Assembly (NCBI GenBank): GCA_000149225.2
Contig: CM000690.1
Coordinates: 1,116,001 to 1,180,000, forward strand
Length of the DNA stretch: 64,000 bases
Origin: Lachancea kluyveri NRRL Y-12651
Taxonomy: Eukaryota; Ascomycota; Saccharomycetes; Saccharomycetales; Saccharomycetaceae
Reading direction: 5' to 3'
In this document: positions 49,366 to 60,118 of the stretch, one piece after another
Position numbering within the stretch: the first letter of the stretch is position 1
Layout: every line of letters begins with the position of its first letter
The notes under the pieces: generated by a model
The model's database searches: none
What the model was told of the DNA's origin: nothing
What the model saw: the letters and a program-made list of their open reading frames with translations, nothing else
Made by a program: the position numbers and the translations under genes

Positions 49366-50849
49366 CGGTTTACAGGGCTAAAATTACCTTTTCAGGCAGT
49401 AAACGGGGCGTGCGAGTGACTTTTTTTCAAGGTAAAAAAATTTCTTTCAAAGTTTTTCCAGAACGTTGTATGGTGTATGGGTGCGTCATGTTCCGCTTCG
49501 AAATGCTATCCAGATGTCAACATACTGTTGTATGTAAGCTGAAAACAGCTTTCAATGACACCTGAAAATTTCCCCAGTGCTTGTCTACGCAATTCGAAGC
49601 ACCAATGTCACTCGTACTTCTTCTCGGACTAAAGATATCTCCCCTTTTTGCGAAGCTCATCACCTTTCATTTCTCTCCTCCGGCCCTTCGCGTATAATCT
49701 CTTGGGATCGACACCACGGCAGTATCTCACCCAAGATGCATTCGACCGCTATAGTTTATCCTGGTTGCTTGGCAAATTCGCGAGTTCTAAGCCTTCACTC
49801 AACTTCAAGAATTGAACGCCTTTCTTTTGTCATTTCTTTGCCGATTTGGCTAACATTGATGCTCGACGTTCAATCGATATTCAGAAGCCGAACCTATGAA
49901 CAAATCAGTGCAAACACAGCTCTTGAAAAGAAAATTCCCTCCAAGGATGTTTCCAAACGGACTCTAAATTCTGGGGAAAGGAAATCTTAACATAAAATCT
50001 CACTGTATAAGCGACATAAACATACACAGGGTGTCAGTATCGTGTCAATTTCGCTGGCGCTGACATCTGCAGTCAGAAATCTTGTTTCCTAAATTCCACA
50101 TATCTAAATGTGTGGGTGTTGGCGCACCGCCCTTTCGCCTTGTCCACAGAAAAGATCGTACAACACAACTCAAGCAACCGACTCAACATCTTTCAGTCGA
50201 TCTTACCAGCTTCAACTCTTTCAAGTGTACTCATTTTTCCCTCCTTTACACTTTTTCAGGTGTTCCTTTGCCGACGTTTTTCTGACGCAGTCCTCTTTTG
50301 AATAAGGAGAATTCTGACACTAGCCTGTTTATCAACAGATAATTCCACAAGAGGAGGATAACTGTTAACCCCTTGGTTGGAATTTATTATTAAAGCTTAC
50401 TTTAATCCTCTATTTGCCCATTTGCCTTTTCTCACCCTTATTTTGTTTCAATCTTCCGAGGTTTGAAATTGTTATTGTCACCGGACTTGATACCTGAAAT
50501 TTCTGTCATACTTATAACAGGATACTTTTAGTTGAGAATACCAACAGACAAAAATAATTAAAAGAAGGAAACTTACCAGGTAATATCGTTGGAGGTTTTA
50601 ATTAATTGATCCAACTACTTTCAACTGTTCCACTTTCATCCCCGTTTTAATTTCTAGACTTTCTTTTTCCACTGTTTAATAAAAAATTTTCCCATCGCTC
50701 TTGAACTCTCTCTCATTGTCTAGAAATTACATTTTAAGCAAGAATATCCATGGAATTATAGTATCGAATTATACCTATTTTTTTATTACCAAGGTTTATT
50801 TTTCTGCTAATTTTGCCAAGTGCTTTCAAATATATTTTTTCTTGAGAAT
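49366..50849. promoter_or_regulatory. GDS1 upstream region with long leader and uORF
   Basis: 1,484 bp. The left part has only weak frames (one of 137 codons from a GTG, without family resemblance). From 50111 to 50749 there is no ATG on the plus strand. A single short uORF then precedes GDS1. This pattern suggests a long, scanned 5' leader on GDS1 mRNA. Confidence 0.5.
50750..50761 (+). promoter_or_regulatory. Three-codon uORF before GDS1
   Basis: ATG GAA TTA TAG is the only ATG between 50111 and the GDS1 start; it ends 88 nt before that start. If it lies within the leader, ribosomes must resume scanning to reach GDS1, so it could reduce or regulate translation. Confidence 0.5.
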
Positions 50850-52244
50850 ATGGCTTTGACTAACACGAGACCAGTTCAAATCCCGACTGTCGAAAATGAT
50901 GCCATTCACAACTCTACCTCACCAGTTTTCCAAGCCAGTAGTCTAGGCAGATCCAGAACTCCAAAAATTGCTCTACAGAACGAACTTGTAGATGGTAGTG
51001 ATTCTAGCCAGAGTCCTGGCAGTGGTGTTGCTAGCAGCGACAGTGAGTCCTATTCCCCTAAAGCTAAAAAGGTAACCAATGATGCTACCAAGAAGAAAGA
51101 TAGTATGTCGAAATCTCAGGGCACTTTCACTCCTACTGCTGTTGCAAGTCTACCAATCTCCAAAACTATCCCAGTTACTGGTGAAAGGCCAATGCCGGAG
51201 AACTCCCATCCTCCCCTAGACGATGAAGTTTTACACGCCATTTTTATTATTCTATGGGAAAAGGATCCGGGGGAAAAAGGTATGACTGTGAAACAATTGT
51301 GCGATTTCCTACTAGAAAGACATCCGGAGATGTCCAACTTGTCTACAAAGCTTTCAAACCTAATATCTGCTAAATTAAACGCCTACGTTAAGAAGGTGGA
51401 AAAAGGTGAAAAGACTTTGACTTATGCTCTTTCCAGAGAATGGGCGGACGCCTCTCCAAGAAGAATGGTTTACGTCTATCGTGGTATTTTGGCTCCTGAC
51501 TACAAACAACATGCTAGAGCTGCATCTCAGCAGGAAGGCAGACCAAAACCACAGAAATCCAACAGTTCCACCCAACGCAGCTCACCAAAGAAACCGAATG
51601 AATCCACAAACGCTAATACGAACCCACTTTCCTCTCCTGAATCCACTTTAGTCGATTCCAAAAATGTGGGTAGCTTCACGCGCTCTTTAGGTGTCAGCAA
51701 CATGTTCGCCATTGGCTCCTATGGCAATGATTTTAACATCCCTTATGCCTCTTCACCTGTGTCAGCCGGTCTCACTCCCAAAGTATCTATTCCGGCCACC
51801 AATGCTCCCGCAAATAACTCTGCTAGTGACGCTGATGGCGTGACTGAAGATACCGAATTGAAAGGTATCAAAAGGTCAAAATCCACTACTGCATTGAACC
51901 CTAACAACAAGAAAATGAAAATACAGCCTAACCCGACATACATTACAGCAGCAGCTGCTGCTCCGAGACTTTCGAAGCTAACGGTTAGAAATGGAGCTAC
52001 AAATTCTCCTAGAGCGGCAGCAGCAGTTGCCGCTATTCACAAAGCGGTTGCAGCTCAGACCCCAATTGAAGCTGTCGTTGCTACCAGCAACTACTTGACC
52101 GCTGGCTCTAGTAGCAAAAACTTCTTCTCACCTGAGCTAATCTGCAAAACTTGGTTAAAAACGGTGAGGAATGGATTTTTAGCTGAAGACATTGACTCAC
52201 CCGAAACATTGTCGGTCGATGACTTGGATAATATGTTTGACTGA
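50850..52244 (+). CDS. GDS1: Gds1 protein
   Basis: 464-residue orthologue of Gds1 (YOR355W, 522), whose loss in S. cerevisiae impairs growth on glycerol; the molecular role is not known. The conserved block (about 125-220; HAIFIILWEKDPGEKGMTVK, then LCDFLLERHPEM and YALSREWADASPRRMVYVY) looks like a winged-helix fold. Low-complexity S/P/N-rich flanks contain A-rich runs (about 370-400). The C-terminal acidic tail ends in VDDLDNMFD. The open frame reaches a GTG at 50820; 50850 is the first ATG. Next to CIR2, as in YOR355W-YOR356W. Confidence 0.93.
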   Translation: MALTNTRPVQIPTVENDAIHNSTSPVFQASSLGRSRTPKIALQNELVDGSDSSQSPGSGVASSDSESYSPKAKKVTNDATKKKDSMSKSQGTFTPTAVASLPISKTIPVTGERPMPENSHPPLDDEVLHAIFIILWEKDPGEKGMTVKQLCDFLLERHPEMSNLSTKLSNLISAKLNAYVKKVEKGEKTLTYALSREWADASPRRMVYVYRGILAPDYKQHARAASQQEGRPKPQKSNSSTQRSSPKKPNESTNANTNPLSSPESTLVDSKNVGSFTRSLGVSNMFAIGSYGNDFNIPYASSPVSAGLTPKVSIPATNAPANNSASDADGVTEDTELKGIKRSKSTTALNPNNKKMKIQPNPTYITAAAAAPRLSKLTVRNGATNSPRAAAAVAAIHKAVAAQTPIEAVVATSNYLTAGSSSKNFFSPELICKTWLKTVRNGFLAEDIDSPETLSVDDLDNMFD

Positions 52245-52801
52245 TCTTTTTACATACCATTTCCAAGATGATGTTAAACTTTATCACATGGGAACTTGTA
52301 GTGATGATTCGCTCCTTTCCTATTTTCTTTCTTCCAGTGTGTCTTTGCTATATTTTATGAAGGTTGATTTTTTTTTTTCTTCTGGGTTATATTCTATACG
52401 GTTGGGACTCTTTTATTCCTGCTTGCAACAAATGTGTTGTCAGTAGAGCTTTGTACTCTATTTATGTACGTAACGCTTTATCACTATGCTTCTATTTCGA
52501 CATGACACCTGCTTACGGGTCATCAGTGTATATGCCACATGGCATTGGTGCTGATCACGCGTGAAATTATTCCGAGGGCAATTTGAAAAATTTTGAAGCG
52601 ATAAATATCTTAATTGTTACGAGTCATTTTAAGATTGCGCCAACACCATCAAAGTGGTAATTATCTCCTTCCTCAACCGGTCCCGTAGTTGTACACTTAC
52701 TTATTTACTCTTTAAAAATTCGACGGTCCAAGTTGTGTGAATTCTAACTCTAATCGATTCACAATTCACTCTCTATTACTAAGAGAAGTGTTATACAAAT
52801 C
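52245..52801. other. GDS1-CIR2 intergenic region
   Basis: 557 bp between tandem genes. An ACGCGT hexamer lies at 52557-52562, 240 bp before CIR2, inside TCACGCGTGA. Nothing else was recognised. Confidence 0.45.
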
Positions 52802-54763
52802 ATGATAGTCAGCAGGAACATTGCTAAAAAAGGTGTACCAGCAAGAAGTCTAAGCTTTTTGTCAAAACTTGTCTCTACAAATGTTGCAAGTAGACCATTA
52901 GTCTTCCATAGAGTCTGCCTTCCTACCCACCAATCCTCTCGGTATTTGTCCTCTACCCACTCGCCAAAAACTCAATCTATTGAAGTCTCATTTGATAAGA
53001 TGTCTGAAGAGGAACAGCAAATTTTAACAGAAGAAAGAGCTGTCGACAAAGTCGATGTTTGTATTGTTGGTGGTGGCCCAGCTGGTTTAGCTGCTGCTAT
53101 TAAGTTGAAACAGTTGGATAGTGAACAAGGAAATGGCGAATTAAGAGTTGTCGTTCTAGAAAAGTCCCCAGATATGGGTTCTCATATTGTATCCGGTGTG
53201 ATTTTGGAACCTCGTGCCTTGAGGGAACTGTTTCCAGATAGTGAGTTCTATGACGAAAACGACGATGGTATTCCCCTCCCACCAGATCTAGTTACCAAGG
53301 TCGAAGAGGAGGAGCTCAAATATTTCATTGACGATCTAGCATTGCCTGTCCCCGAACCTCCTCAAATGGTTAACAAAGGCAAAAACTACATCGCTTCTTT
53401 AAGTCAAGTGGTGCGGTACCTAGCTGAAAAAGCTGAAGAGATGGGAGTGGAGGTTTATCCAGGCATTTCAGTTTCTGGAGTCGTGTACAGTGAAGACGGT
53501 AAATCCGTCAAAGGTGTTGCCACCAAAGACATGGGTATCTCGAAATCTGGTAGACCAAAGGACACCTTCGAAAGAGGTATGGAATTCCACGCTAGGCAAA
53601 CCGTATTTGCTGAAGGTTGCCACGGATCTCTAACCAAACAGCTTATTAAAAAATTTAACCTAAGAGAAGGCAGAGATAACCAGACATACGGTCTAGGTAT
53701 CAAAGAGGTATGGGAAGTCAAGCCAGAGAGTTTTAGAAAAGGGTTCGTATCCCACACCATGGGATACCCATTAAGCAATGATTTATATGGTGGTGGTTTT
53801 ATGTACCACTTTGGCGATGGTCTTGTTACCGTCGGATTAGTTGTTGGACTGGACTATAAGAACCCATACGTTTCTCCATACCAAGAGTTTCAAAAGTTAA
53901 AGCATCATCCCTACTACGAAAAAGTGCTGAGAGGAGGTAAATGTATCAGTTATGGTGCTCGTGCCTTGAATGAAGGTGGTTTACAAGCGGTTCCAAAATT
54001 GAATTTCCCGGGTGGCGTTTTAGTCGGTGCCTCAGCTGGCTTCATGAATGTTCCAAAGATTAAAGGTACACACACTGCCATGAAAACCGGCTTAATGGCA
54101 GCCGAAAAGATCTTTGAAACAGTAACCAAGTTACCAACTTTAAGTGAGTTAGAAGAACAGGGAATCGAAGAAATTGTTAAAAAACCAATAAATCTAGAGT
54201 CTTACGAAAAAGCCTTCAAAAACTCTTGGGTCTACGACGAATTATTCGAGGTTCGTAATATAAGGCCCTCTTTCAACTCCTTACTAGGTGGCCTGGGTGG
54301 TATGATGTACTCTGGTGTAGACTCTTTGTTGCTAAAGGGTCAAGTTGCTTGGACTTTTCACCATCACGAATCCGATGCTAAGTTAACAAGACCTGCCGAA
54401 GAATATAAACCCATCGAATACCCTAAGCCAGACGGAGAAATATCCTTCGACATTTTAACCTCTGTTTCAAGAACCGGCACTTACCATGATGAGGATGAAA
54501 AATGTCATTTGAGGGTTCCCGAACAGGATCTACAAAAACATGCTCAAGCTGCGTATCCACGCTGGAAAGGTGTGGAGTCACGCTTTTGCCCTGCAGGTGT
54601 CTATGAATATGTCGAAGATGAAGCGTCCCCATTGGGTGTCAAGTTCCAAATCAACTCTCAAAACTGCATTCACTGTAAAACATGTGACATCAAAGTTCCT
54701 ACCCAAGACATTGACTGGGTTGTCCCAGAGGGTGGTGATGGTCCAAAGTACACGCTGACTTAG
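52802..54763 (+). CDS. CIR2: Electron-transfer-flavoprotein:ubiquinone oxidoreductase
   Basis: 653-residue orthologue of Cir2 (YOR356W, 631), the mitochondrial ETF-QO that passes electrons from the electron-transfer flavoprotein to ubiquinone. The first ~50 residues (R, S and K-rich, no acidic residues) form a presequence. The FAD motif VGGGPAG is at about 89-95, and the C-terminal 4Fe-4S ligands are C596, C622, C625 and C628 (CIHCKTCDIK). It is transcribed in tandem with GDS1 and convergent with CDC24 of the YAL track. Confidence 0.96.
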   Translation: MIVSRNIAKKGVPARSLSFLSKLVSTNVASRPLVFHRVCLPTHQSSRYLSSTHSPKTQSIEVSFDKMSEEEQQILTEERAVDKVDVCIVGGGPAGLAAAIKLKQLDSEQGNGELRVVVLEKSPDMGSHIVSGVILEPRALRELFPDSEFYDENDDGIPLPPDLVTKVEEEELKYFIDDLALPVPEPPQMVNKGKNYIASLSQVVRYLAEKAEEMGVEVYPGISVSGVVYSEDGKSVKGVATKDMGISKSGRPKDTFERGMEFHARQTVFAEGCHGSLTKQLIKKFNLREGRDNQTYGLGIKEVWEVKPESFRKGFVSHTMGYPLSNDLYGGGFMYHFGDGLVTVGLVVGLDYKNPYVSPYQEFQKLKHHPYYEKVLRGGKCISYGARALNEGGLQAVPKLNFPGGVLVGASAGFMNVPKIKGTHTAMKTGLMAAEKIFETVTKLPTLSELEEQGIEEIVKKPINLESYEKAFKNSWVYDELFEVRNIRPSFNSLLGGLGGMMYSGVDSLLLKGQVAWTFHHHESDAKLTRPAEEYKPIEYPKPDGEISFDILTSVSRTGTYHDEDEKCHLRVPEQDLQKHAQAAYPRWKGVESRFCPAGVYEYVEDEASPLGVKFQINSQNCIHCKTCDIKVPTQDIDWVVPEGGDGPKYTLT

Positions 54764-55004
54764 AAGAAAAGCAACTGATCCCTAATGACCTTTTGGAGAA
54801 GAGAGGAAGGAGAAAAACATCAACATTGTTTATTATTTATTGTTTTAGCTGTGTATATCTCTGTGCACAGTTTTATTCCAAGTCTGTTTATTCTATTTAT
54901 TTTCAATCTCAAAAACAAATCAATTCTAACTGAAAATGCTACTTATTATAATACAACAAAGCAAGGTCTATCTAACTATTCTTCCTTAGGAAAATTTTCT
55001 TTGT

Positions 55005-57293
55005 TTAAGCATAGGCCCAAACATTCAGAATACGTTCATTACTTTCTTTTAACATATCCTTGACAACCGTCCAATCATCTTCACTTTCCAGCATCACAAA
55101 GTCGCCATCTTCGTCTTGGTATTTCACTTTCGTGATTGCGCCTGCATGGGTCAGCTTTTTCTTTATGGTTTGTAGTAGTTCTTCGATACTAGACTCCAAA
55201 TTAACGAGAACTGTGTAAAAATCGTTACTGTATGAAATTCTGATTAGCAGCATTGTATCAGGTATGGAATTTTTGTAATTTTCTGAAATGGACCTATATT
55301 CGCTTTCAAAAGATTGATGAGTATGGTGCTTTGGTAGCACCTCAGATATTTGTCGTGTATGAGTGCTGCCTAGAGAAGTCATGCTGTAATGAGGGTGTTG
55401 GTACTGCGTCGGAGATGAAAAAGATGAACGGTCGCTGCTGCTGTTGGTACTCTTGAAGGATTCACTACGAACATTGCGAAGTAAAGTTTGTAAACACGAG
55501 GACCAAGTATCTCTGACTTCTTCGTTTTTAAACTTCAGGATAAAATTGCCCTGTTCTTTGGGAGACTCCCACGTGATATTCAATGAATGGGTACCCATTG
55601 GTATAATTTGATTCAAGTTCACAATCATAATACGACCCCTTAAGTCTAATTTGGAATTATCACCACCGCTGTTACTACTGCCATGGCTGCTACCGACACC
55701 ATTGCTGCTGATGTTACTACTGAAGTTTGTCCCAGAGAGATGTAAAGAAGAGGAAGATGCAGAGTTGGTTTGTTTCTTTTTTAAGCTCAGTGAGCTGGTC
55801 TTTTTCTGTGTCACCTCGCTGAACAAGATGATGATTTTTTCAAAAAGATAAACTTCAAAATCGCGTTCTGGCTCATTAGAATTATTAGTGGAGATTGAAA
55901 CCTTATCAAAGTACAAAAGTTCACCAAACTTAGCAATACGGTAACCTTTCCAATTGGAAACACGACCGTATAACTTTTTGACAATTTGATGATTCTCAGT
56001 ACGTCTCTGATTTTCATTGATGCTCCTAGCAATGCTTTTTGCTATCTCCCATGCAGTTTCCAACTCCTTACAGTTACCGTTACCGCTAGAATGATGCAAT
56101 AATTCTTTCAACAAAAGAGGATATTTACAAAGTCTTTGCACTGGCTTCAAAAGGAAAGACTGCAGCTCTAATTTGTTACCAATTACAAAATCTGCTCCAT
56201 TGGTTTTGTCGAAACTGGAAGAGATAAAATTTATAGCAGCAGTCTGTCCAATGGACCAAGGTTCATAAAGCTTGAAGAAAGTTTTGGAGTGCATAAATAG
56301 AGCTCCAATACGCTGCCTTTGAGGGTCAACTTGAGCATTAATCTCTAAGGATACTAAAAACCTTCTCTGAAAATCAATAATATCGTTCAGGTTAGGGAAA
56401 AGCATGTAAAGCTCTTCCGAATTAATGACATTGTTCGAAAGCAGTTGGCGGCTGTACTTGTGTAAGAGTTCCAAGTCATAAACGTACTTTCTTTCTGTCT
56501 CAATAAATTCACGGACAATTTTAGCATGTTCTGAATTTTGCCATTTAGTGGCCTCGTGAGGCAAGCTTGGAAAGGTTTGTGGAGCAGAGTTCAGCAAGGT
56601 TATGACAACTTCGAGGACCTTAATAAATTGGTTTGTTGAATTAGAAAAAACATCGGTGATAGTGAACAGTTCTTCATCTGTGAGAGCGAAATGCTTCTTA
56701 CAAGCTAAAATAAAATCGTAAATAGACTTCTTGCAAATTTTCAAGTCATCTGAAGATACCACAGGTAGCTTAAATTGAGGTTTGACAGCGTTGAAGATGA
56801 CACATAGAGGAGAACCCTGTTGAAATAATTTTGATAGTTGAGTTACCGGGTCGCAGTCTGCAGAAATTGGCAGAATACCCATACTAAAGGTTAGAACCGT
56901 ATCTTCCATACTTGTCGAAAGATCCTGGTCATCAGTAACACTTGAAGCTGATATAGAACTCGCACGGTTGCTGTGCAATTTACCGGTATTATTGTTTAAA
57001 GCGGATGCCGCAGATGTGCTTAAAGTCGAGCCAATACTGTGGTGGTTGTGTGATTGGAGCTGTTGTTGCTTCTGAGATAGAAGCAAAGCCTGGCGCTCAC
57101 TGAGGATCTCGCTACTTGCATATGCTAAATTCAAGTAAGGTTTCAGCTGTGGAAGACATTCCAATCTTTTTTTTATATTGAGACAGAGATGGTATAGAGA
57201 GTCCTGGGCAGAAACCCTCTTGTTCATCAGCTGTTGAGTCGAGCTGGAGTTGACACTAAGCAGAGAAACCGTGGATGCAGATTGTATGGCCAT
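55005..57293 (-). CDS. CDC24: Cdc42 guanine-nucleotide exchange factor Cdc24
   Basis: 762-residue Cdc24 (S. cerevisiae 854), the RhoGEF that activates Cdc42 at the site of bud growth and mating projection. Domains in order: calponin-homology-like region (about 130-240), Dbl-homology domain (about 260-450, VREFIETERKYVYDLELLH), PH domain (about 455-640, with a serine/asparagine-rich insert) and C-terminal PB1 (about 685-762, YQDEDGDFVMLESEDDW), which binds Bem1. In S. cerevisiae CDC24 is next to CLN3 (YAL040C-YAL041W); here JmjC, GDS1 and CIR2 lie between. Confidence 0.97.
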   Translation of the reverse strand: MAIQSASTVSLLSVNSSSTQQLMNKRVSAQDSLYHLCLNIKKRLECLPQLKPYLNLAYASSEILSERQALLLSQKQQQLQSHNHHSIGSTLSTSAASALNNNTGKLHSNRASSISASSVTDDQDLSTSMEDTVLTFSMGILPISADCDPVTQLSKLFQQGSPLCVIFNAVKPQFKLPVVSSDDLKICKKSIYDFILACKKHFALTDEELFTITDVFSNSTNQFIKVLEVVITLLNSAPQTFPSLPHEATKWQNSEHAKIVREFIETERKYVYDLELLHKYSRQLLSNNVINSEELYMLFPNLNDIIDFQRRFLVSLEINAQVDPQRQRIGALFMHSKTFFKLYEPWSIGQTAAINFISSSFDKTNGADFVIGNKLELQSFLLKPVQRLCKYPLLLKELLHHSSGNGNCKELETAWEIAKSIARSINENQRRTENHQIVKKLYGRVSNWKGYRIAKFGELLYFDKVSISTNNSNEPERDFEVYLFEKIIILFSEVTQKKTSSLSLKKKQTNSASSSSLHLSGTNFSSNISSNGVGSSHGSSNSGGDNSKLDLRGRIMIVNLNQIIPMGTHSLNITWESPKEQGNFILKFKNEEVRDTWSSCLQTLLRNVRSESFKSTNSSSDRSSFSSPTQYQHPHYSMTSLGSTHTRQISEVLPKHHTHQSFESEYRSISENYKNSIPDTMLLIRISYSNDFYTVLVNLESSIEELLQTIKKKLTHAGAITKVKYQDEDGDFVMLESEDDWTVVKDMLKESNERILNVWAYA

Positions 57294-57414
57294 ATCTTTG
57301 GTGGATTCGTGGTGGACATTCGGTTAGACGTAATAGAATGAGGTCGTTGACTTGTCTGGCATTCTCAAGAATACCAATATCACATTAAACGAACAAGTTG
57401 ACGAGGCACAAGGT

Positions 57415-57420
57415 CACGTG
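57415..57420. promoter_or_regulatory. CACGTG box upstream of CDC24
   Basis: Single E-box 122 bp upstream of the CDC24 ATG in the 204-bp CDC24-ERV46 interval. A Cbf1/Pho4 site is possible; function unproven. Confidence 0.35.
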
Positions 57421-57497
57421 GATAAGAGTAGTGTAAATAAAGTTGTATAAAAGCAAGAGATGCGTACTAATTAGTTAGATGTAGATATATGGAGCTA

Positions 57498-58742
57498 TTA
57501 CTGGCCCTTCTTGCTCCAAATAGAGCGCTGTGCTTTGTAAATAATTCTATCCATCACTGTACCCACTGCCAACACACCGCCAACACTGGTAATACAGTTT
57601 AACAAAAAGCCAGACCAAGTAAGCTTATGTTGTTCCCTGTTAATAACCTTCAAAGCAGACATTTCAAAGTTAATAAACAAACCTGGAATCCCAGTCGCAG
57701 CATGCATGATAGATGGATGGTCTTCATCACGACCACCCTTAAGAGGCCTTGAGTGATACGTGGCGCTAAATTGGGTAGTCTCAACTATGCGCCCATCGAG
57801 GTACTCGTAACGGGTAGGTACAATCTTGGCAAAGTAGGAAAATTGGTGGAAGTGGGTATCACGTGGTGGAAATTCCTGACGACCATCTAGAGGTGAACAA
57901 GAAGCAACAGTGGTAACTGCATCTGCAGGGATGGAAACACTACCGACACCACCATCTGCAACATCTTTGCCGAAGCTTAAGTGATGTATAATATGGTTGA
58001 AGTTTAGCTGAGGCGTCTTATCATAGAGCGAGGTATCGTGAAAGTGACCACGCTTGTTACGGATCGATCTACCTGGCGCAAAATGAATGTTTCCCTGGAT
58101 TCTGTTTAGTTGAGCATTTCCTTTGACTCTACAGCCTTCATTTATACGCTCATTAATCCTGGTAACATATCCCTCTTTCTCACATTGTTGAATGTTTTTA
58201 CCATCAAAGAAAGCCCAGCCAACAGCAGCGTAGGCATCGCGGACATCAGAACAGGTCTGACAACAAACGCGATCTTTTGGCTCTAGGTTTTCGTTTTGGG
58301 ACTGATCGCGAGCACCATAGCAAGGGCCACAGTAGTTTTCATCAGCTTCTGGTGCATTTCCATCCTCAGTTTGGCCAACGTCAAGGTTTTCTGTGCTTAT
58401 TGACTTACCTTCAGAGTCGACTCTAGTTTTAGTGAAACCCGAACTCAAAAGATCGAGTTGTACTTCCCCGGAATCATCCATAATATCCAAACTGAGCAAA
58501 TCGCATGGAACTGATGGAAAAGTTATGTCAATGTTAAGATCAAACTTTAAATGACGATCTCTATCAACCACAAGTTGAGGTCTCGACACAACCTGTTTGA
58601 AGTCTGACCATTCACCAGCTAATAGAACCATCAGTACGAGGAAGCAGGACACGGTGATTAAACCACCGGTTCTGGTACGCACACGTACATCCTCTTCGGG
58701 CCTAGCAAATGCGTCAAGCGAAAGAAGCGTAGACTTTTTCAT
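57498..58742 (-). CDS. ERV46: COPII vesicle protein Erv46
   Basis: 414-residue Erv46 (S. cerevisiae 415), which with Erv41 cycles between ER and Golgi and retrieves non-HDEL ER proteins. The cytosolic N-terminus (LDAFARPEEDVRVRTRTGG) precedes a transmembrane segment (about 28-46), a large lumenal domain with the cysteine motifs CGPC and CCQTC (about 138-160), and a second transmembrane segment near the C-terminus (about 380-400), with a short basic tail. Order CDC24-ERV46-PTA1 matches YAL041-YAL043. Confidence 0.97.
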   Translation of the reverse strand: MKKSTLLSLDAFARPEEDVRVRTRTGGLITVSCFLVLMVLLAGEWSDFKQVVSRPQLVVDRDRHLKFDLNIDITFPSVPCDLLSLDIMDDSGEVQLDLLSSGFTKTRVDSEGKSISTENLDVGQTEDGNAPEADENYCGPCYGARDQSQNENLEPKDRVCCQTCSDVRDAYAAVGWAFFDGKNIQQCEKEGYVTRINERINEGCRVKGNAQLNRIQGNIHFAPGRSIRNKRGHFHDTSLYDKTPQLNFNHIIHHLSFGKDVADGGVGSVSIPADAVTTVASCSPLDGRQEFPPRDTHFHQFSYFAKIVPTRYEYLDGRIVETTQFSATYHSRPLKGGRDEDHPSIMHAATGIPGLFINFEMSALKVINREQHKLTWSGFLLNCITSVGGVLAVGTVMDRIIYKAQRSIWSKKGQ

Positions 58743-58930
58743 TGTTGTTCTTCGTCAATGGTGGTTGTGGCGACGACAAAGAGCAACGTAACTTTTTTCA
58801 GTGCTGAGCGTGTGGTCACATCCAGATGCCACCATGGAAAAAGCAGACGTAAAAGTAAAGAGCTGACCATTTCTTTTACATACCTGTTTATATATCTATG
58901 CACAAGAAAGTAACAAACGTATGCAAATTC

Positions 58931-59422
58931 TCAACCTACAAATCGCTTCTCTTGAAGGAAACGAACTAACACCTTAGATCCGCTTTGTAATAATGGATGA
59001 CCAGCTACGTTAAGTAACCACTGCTGTAAGCCCTGCCTACGTTCCTCAATAATCTCATCATTAAAACGGTTACTCAACAAGATCTTGCCCGGCAGGTGGG
59101 GTACTACGACCCTTGGATGCGACGATAAAGCTAGCTCCTTTACCAAGCATTTGCGGAAAAACTCGAAATCAGAATAACGCCTGCGTACAGAGGAAGATCT
59201 GAGGTTGAAAGATGGCAGATTAGTACGACACACCACTTCGTAATCTGTATACATGCCTTTGTTAGTGGCACCGTCCGGGAAGTGTGTTTTCGGGTTTGTG
59301 ACTTCGACTTCTAAAAAGCTCTCAGGTTCACCATATATATCGGTATAGTTTTGGTGCTGCTGGCGATGTGCCTGAGGCAAACTGGATTGTGCTGTGGTAC
59401 TAAAGCTTTGGAACTGTCTCAT
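58931..59422 (-). CDS. SNX3: Sorting nexin Snx3
   Basis: 163-residue sorting nexin (S. cerevisiae Snx3/Grd19, 162) that binds PI3P on endosomes and retrieves Golgi cargo with retromer. The PX domain fills most of the protein; the [10 protein letters not shown] motif (about 79-88) and VPHLPGK (about 107-113) provide the PI3P-binding basic residues. The C-terminal [15 protein letters not shown] is nearly identical to S. cerevisiae. The frame extends to a TTG (59479); ATG 59422 gives the family length. 103 bp separate it from divergent HAP5, as in YOR357C-YOR358W. Confidence 0.97.
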   Translation of the reverse strand: MRQFQSFSTTAQSSLPQAHRQQHQNYTDIYGEPESFLEVEVTNPKTHFPDGATNKGMYTDYEVVCRTNLPSFNLRSSSVRRRYSDFEFFRKCLVKELALSSHPRVVVPHLPGKILLSNRFNDEIIEERRQGLQQWLLNVAGHPLLQSGSKVLVRFLQEKRFVG

Positions 59423-59525
59423 GGATGAGTAGATTGTGCTGGCGTATGCCGATAGTGTATGGGATAAGGACAAGAACAACGCCCCGAAATAGATACGCTT
59501 TCCTTATGGTCCACAACAGCGAGCC

Positions 59526-60020
59526 ATGGATACTTCAGAACAGCAACAACAACAACAACAGCAGCAGCAACAGCAACAACAGCAGCAACCCTCAATGGGA
59601 GCTGCTGAACTCGATGAAGATGCGGATACGGATGTGTTTCGTAACGTTGGTCAAGGCCTTATCGGTCATTATAGAGAAATCATGATCCGGTACTGGCAGG
59701 AGCTCATCAACGAAATCGAATCCACTAATGAGCCCGGCAGCAACACTCGCGATGACTTTCGGTCCCATTCTTTGCCATTGGCACGTATCAAAAAGGTCAT
59801 GAAGACTGACGAAGACGTACGCATGATCAGTGCAGAAGCACCGATCCTATTCGCTAAAGCTTGCGAAATATTCGTTACGGAGCTCACCATGAGAGCATGG
59901 TGTGTAGCAGAAGAAAGCAAGAGACGTACACTTCAAAAGGCAGATATCGCTGAAGCACTTCAAAAGAGTGACATGTTTGACTTTTTGATTGATATTGTGC
60001 CACGGGGCCCAGGAGAGTAG
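59526..60020 (+). CDS. HAP5: CCAAT-binding complex subunit Hap5
   Basis: 164-residue NF-YC-type subunit of the Hap2/3/4/5 CCAAT-binding activator of respiratory genes. The histone-fold core (about 70-150, [19 protein letters not shown], then [19 protein letters not shown]) and the preceding [20 protein letters not shown] block, a fungal extension that recruits Hap4, are nearly identical to S. cerevisiae. The N-terminus is much shorter (S. cerevisiae total 242) and begins with a 16-glutamine run after five residues. Confidence 0.97.
   Translation: MDTSEQQQQQQQQQQQQQQQQPSMGAAELDEDADTDVFRNVGQGLIGHYREIMIRYWQELINEIESTNEPGSNTRDDFRSHSLPLARIKKVMKTDEDVRMISAEAPILFAKACEIFVTELTMRAWCVAEESKRRTLQKADIAEALQKSDMFDFLIDIVPRGPGE
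59541..59588 (+). repeat. HAP5 (CAA/CAG)16 repeat
   Basis: Sixteen consecutive glutamine codons, mixed CAA and CAG, at residues 6-21 of Hap5. Length variation between strains is likely. Confidence 0.85.
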
Positions 60021-60118
60021 TCTACATATTTGTACTAGCCATTATGTATATAAATATATTTACGCCCGCACGCTGAAAAATTTCGTCCACAACCACATCT
60101 ATCACCAACGACAGAAGC

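Noticed and set aside
49577-49990. 137-codon plus-strand frame upstream of GDS1
   Set aside because: It begins at GTG, the first ATG is well inside, and the translation is serine/arginine-rich without family features. Chance frame is more likely.
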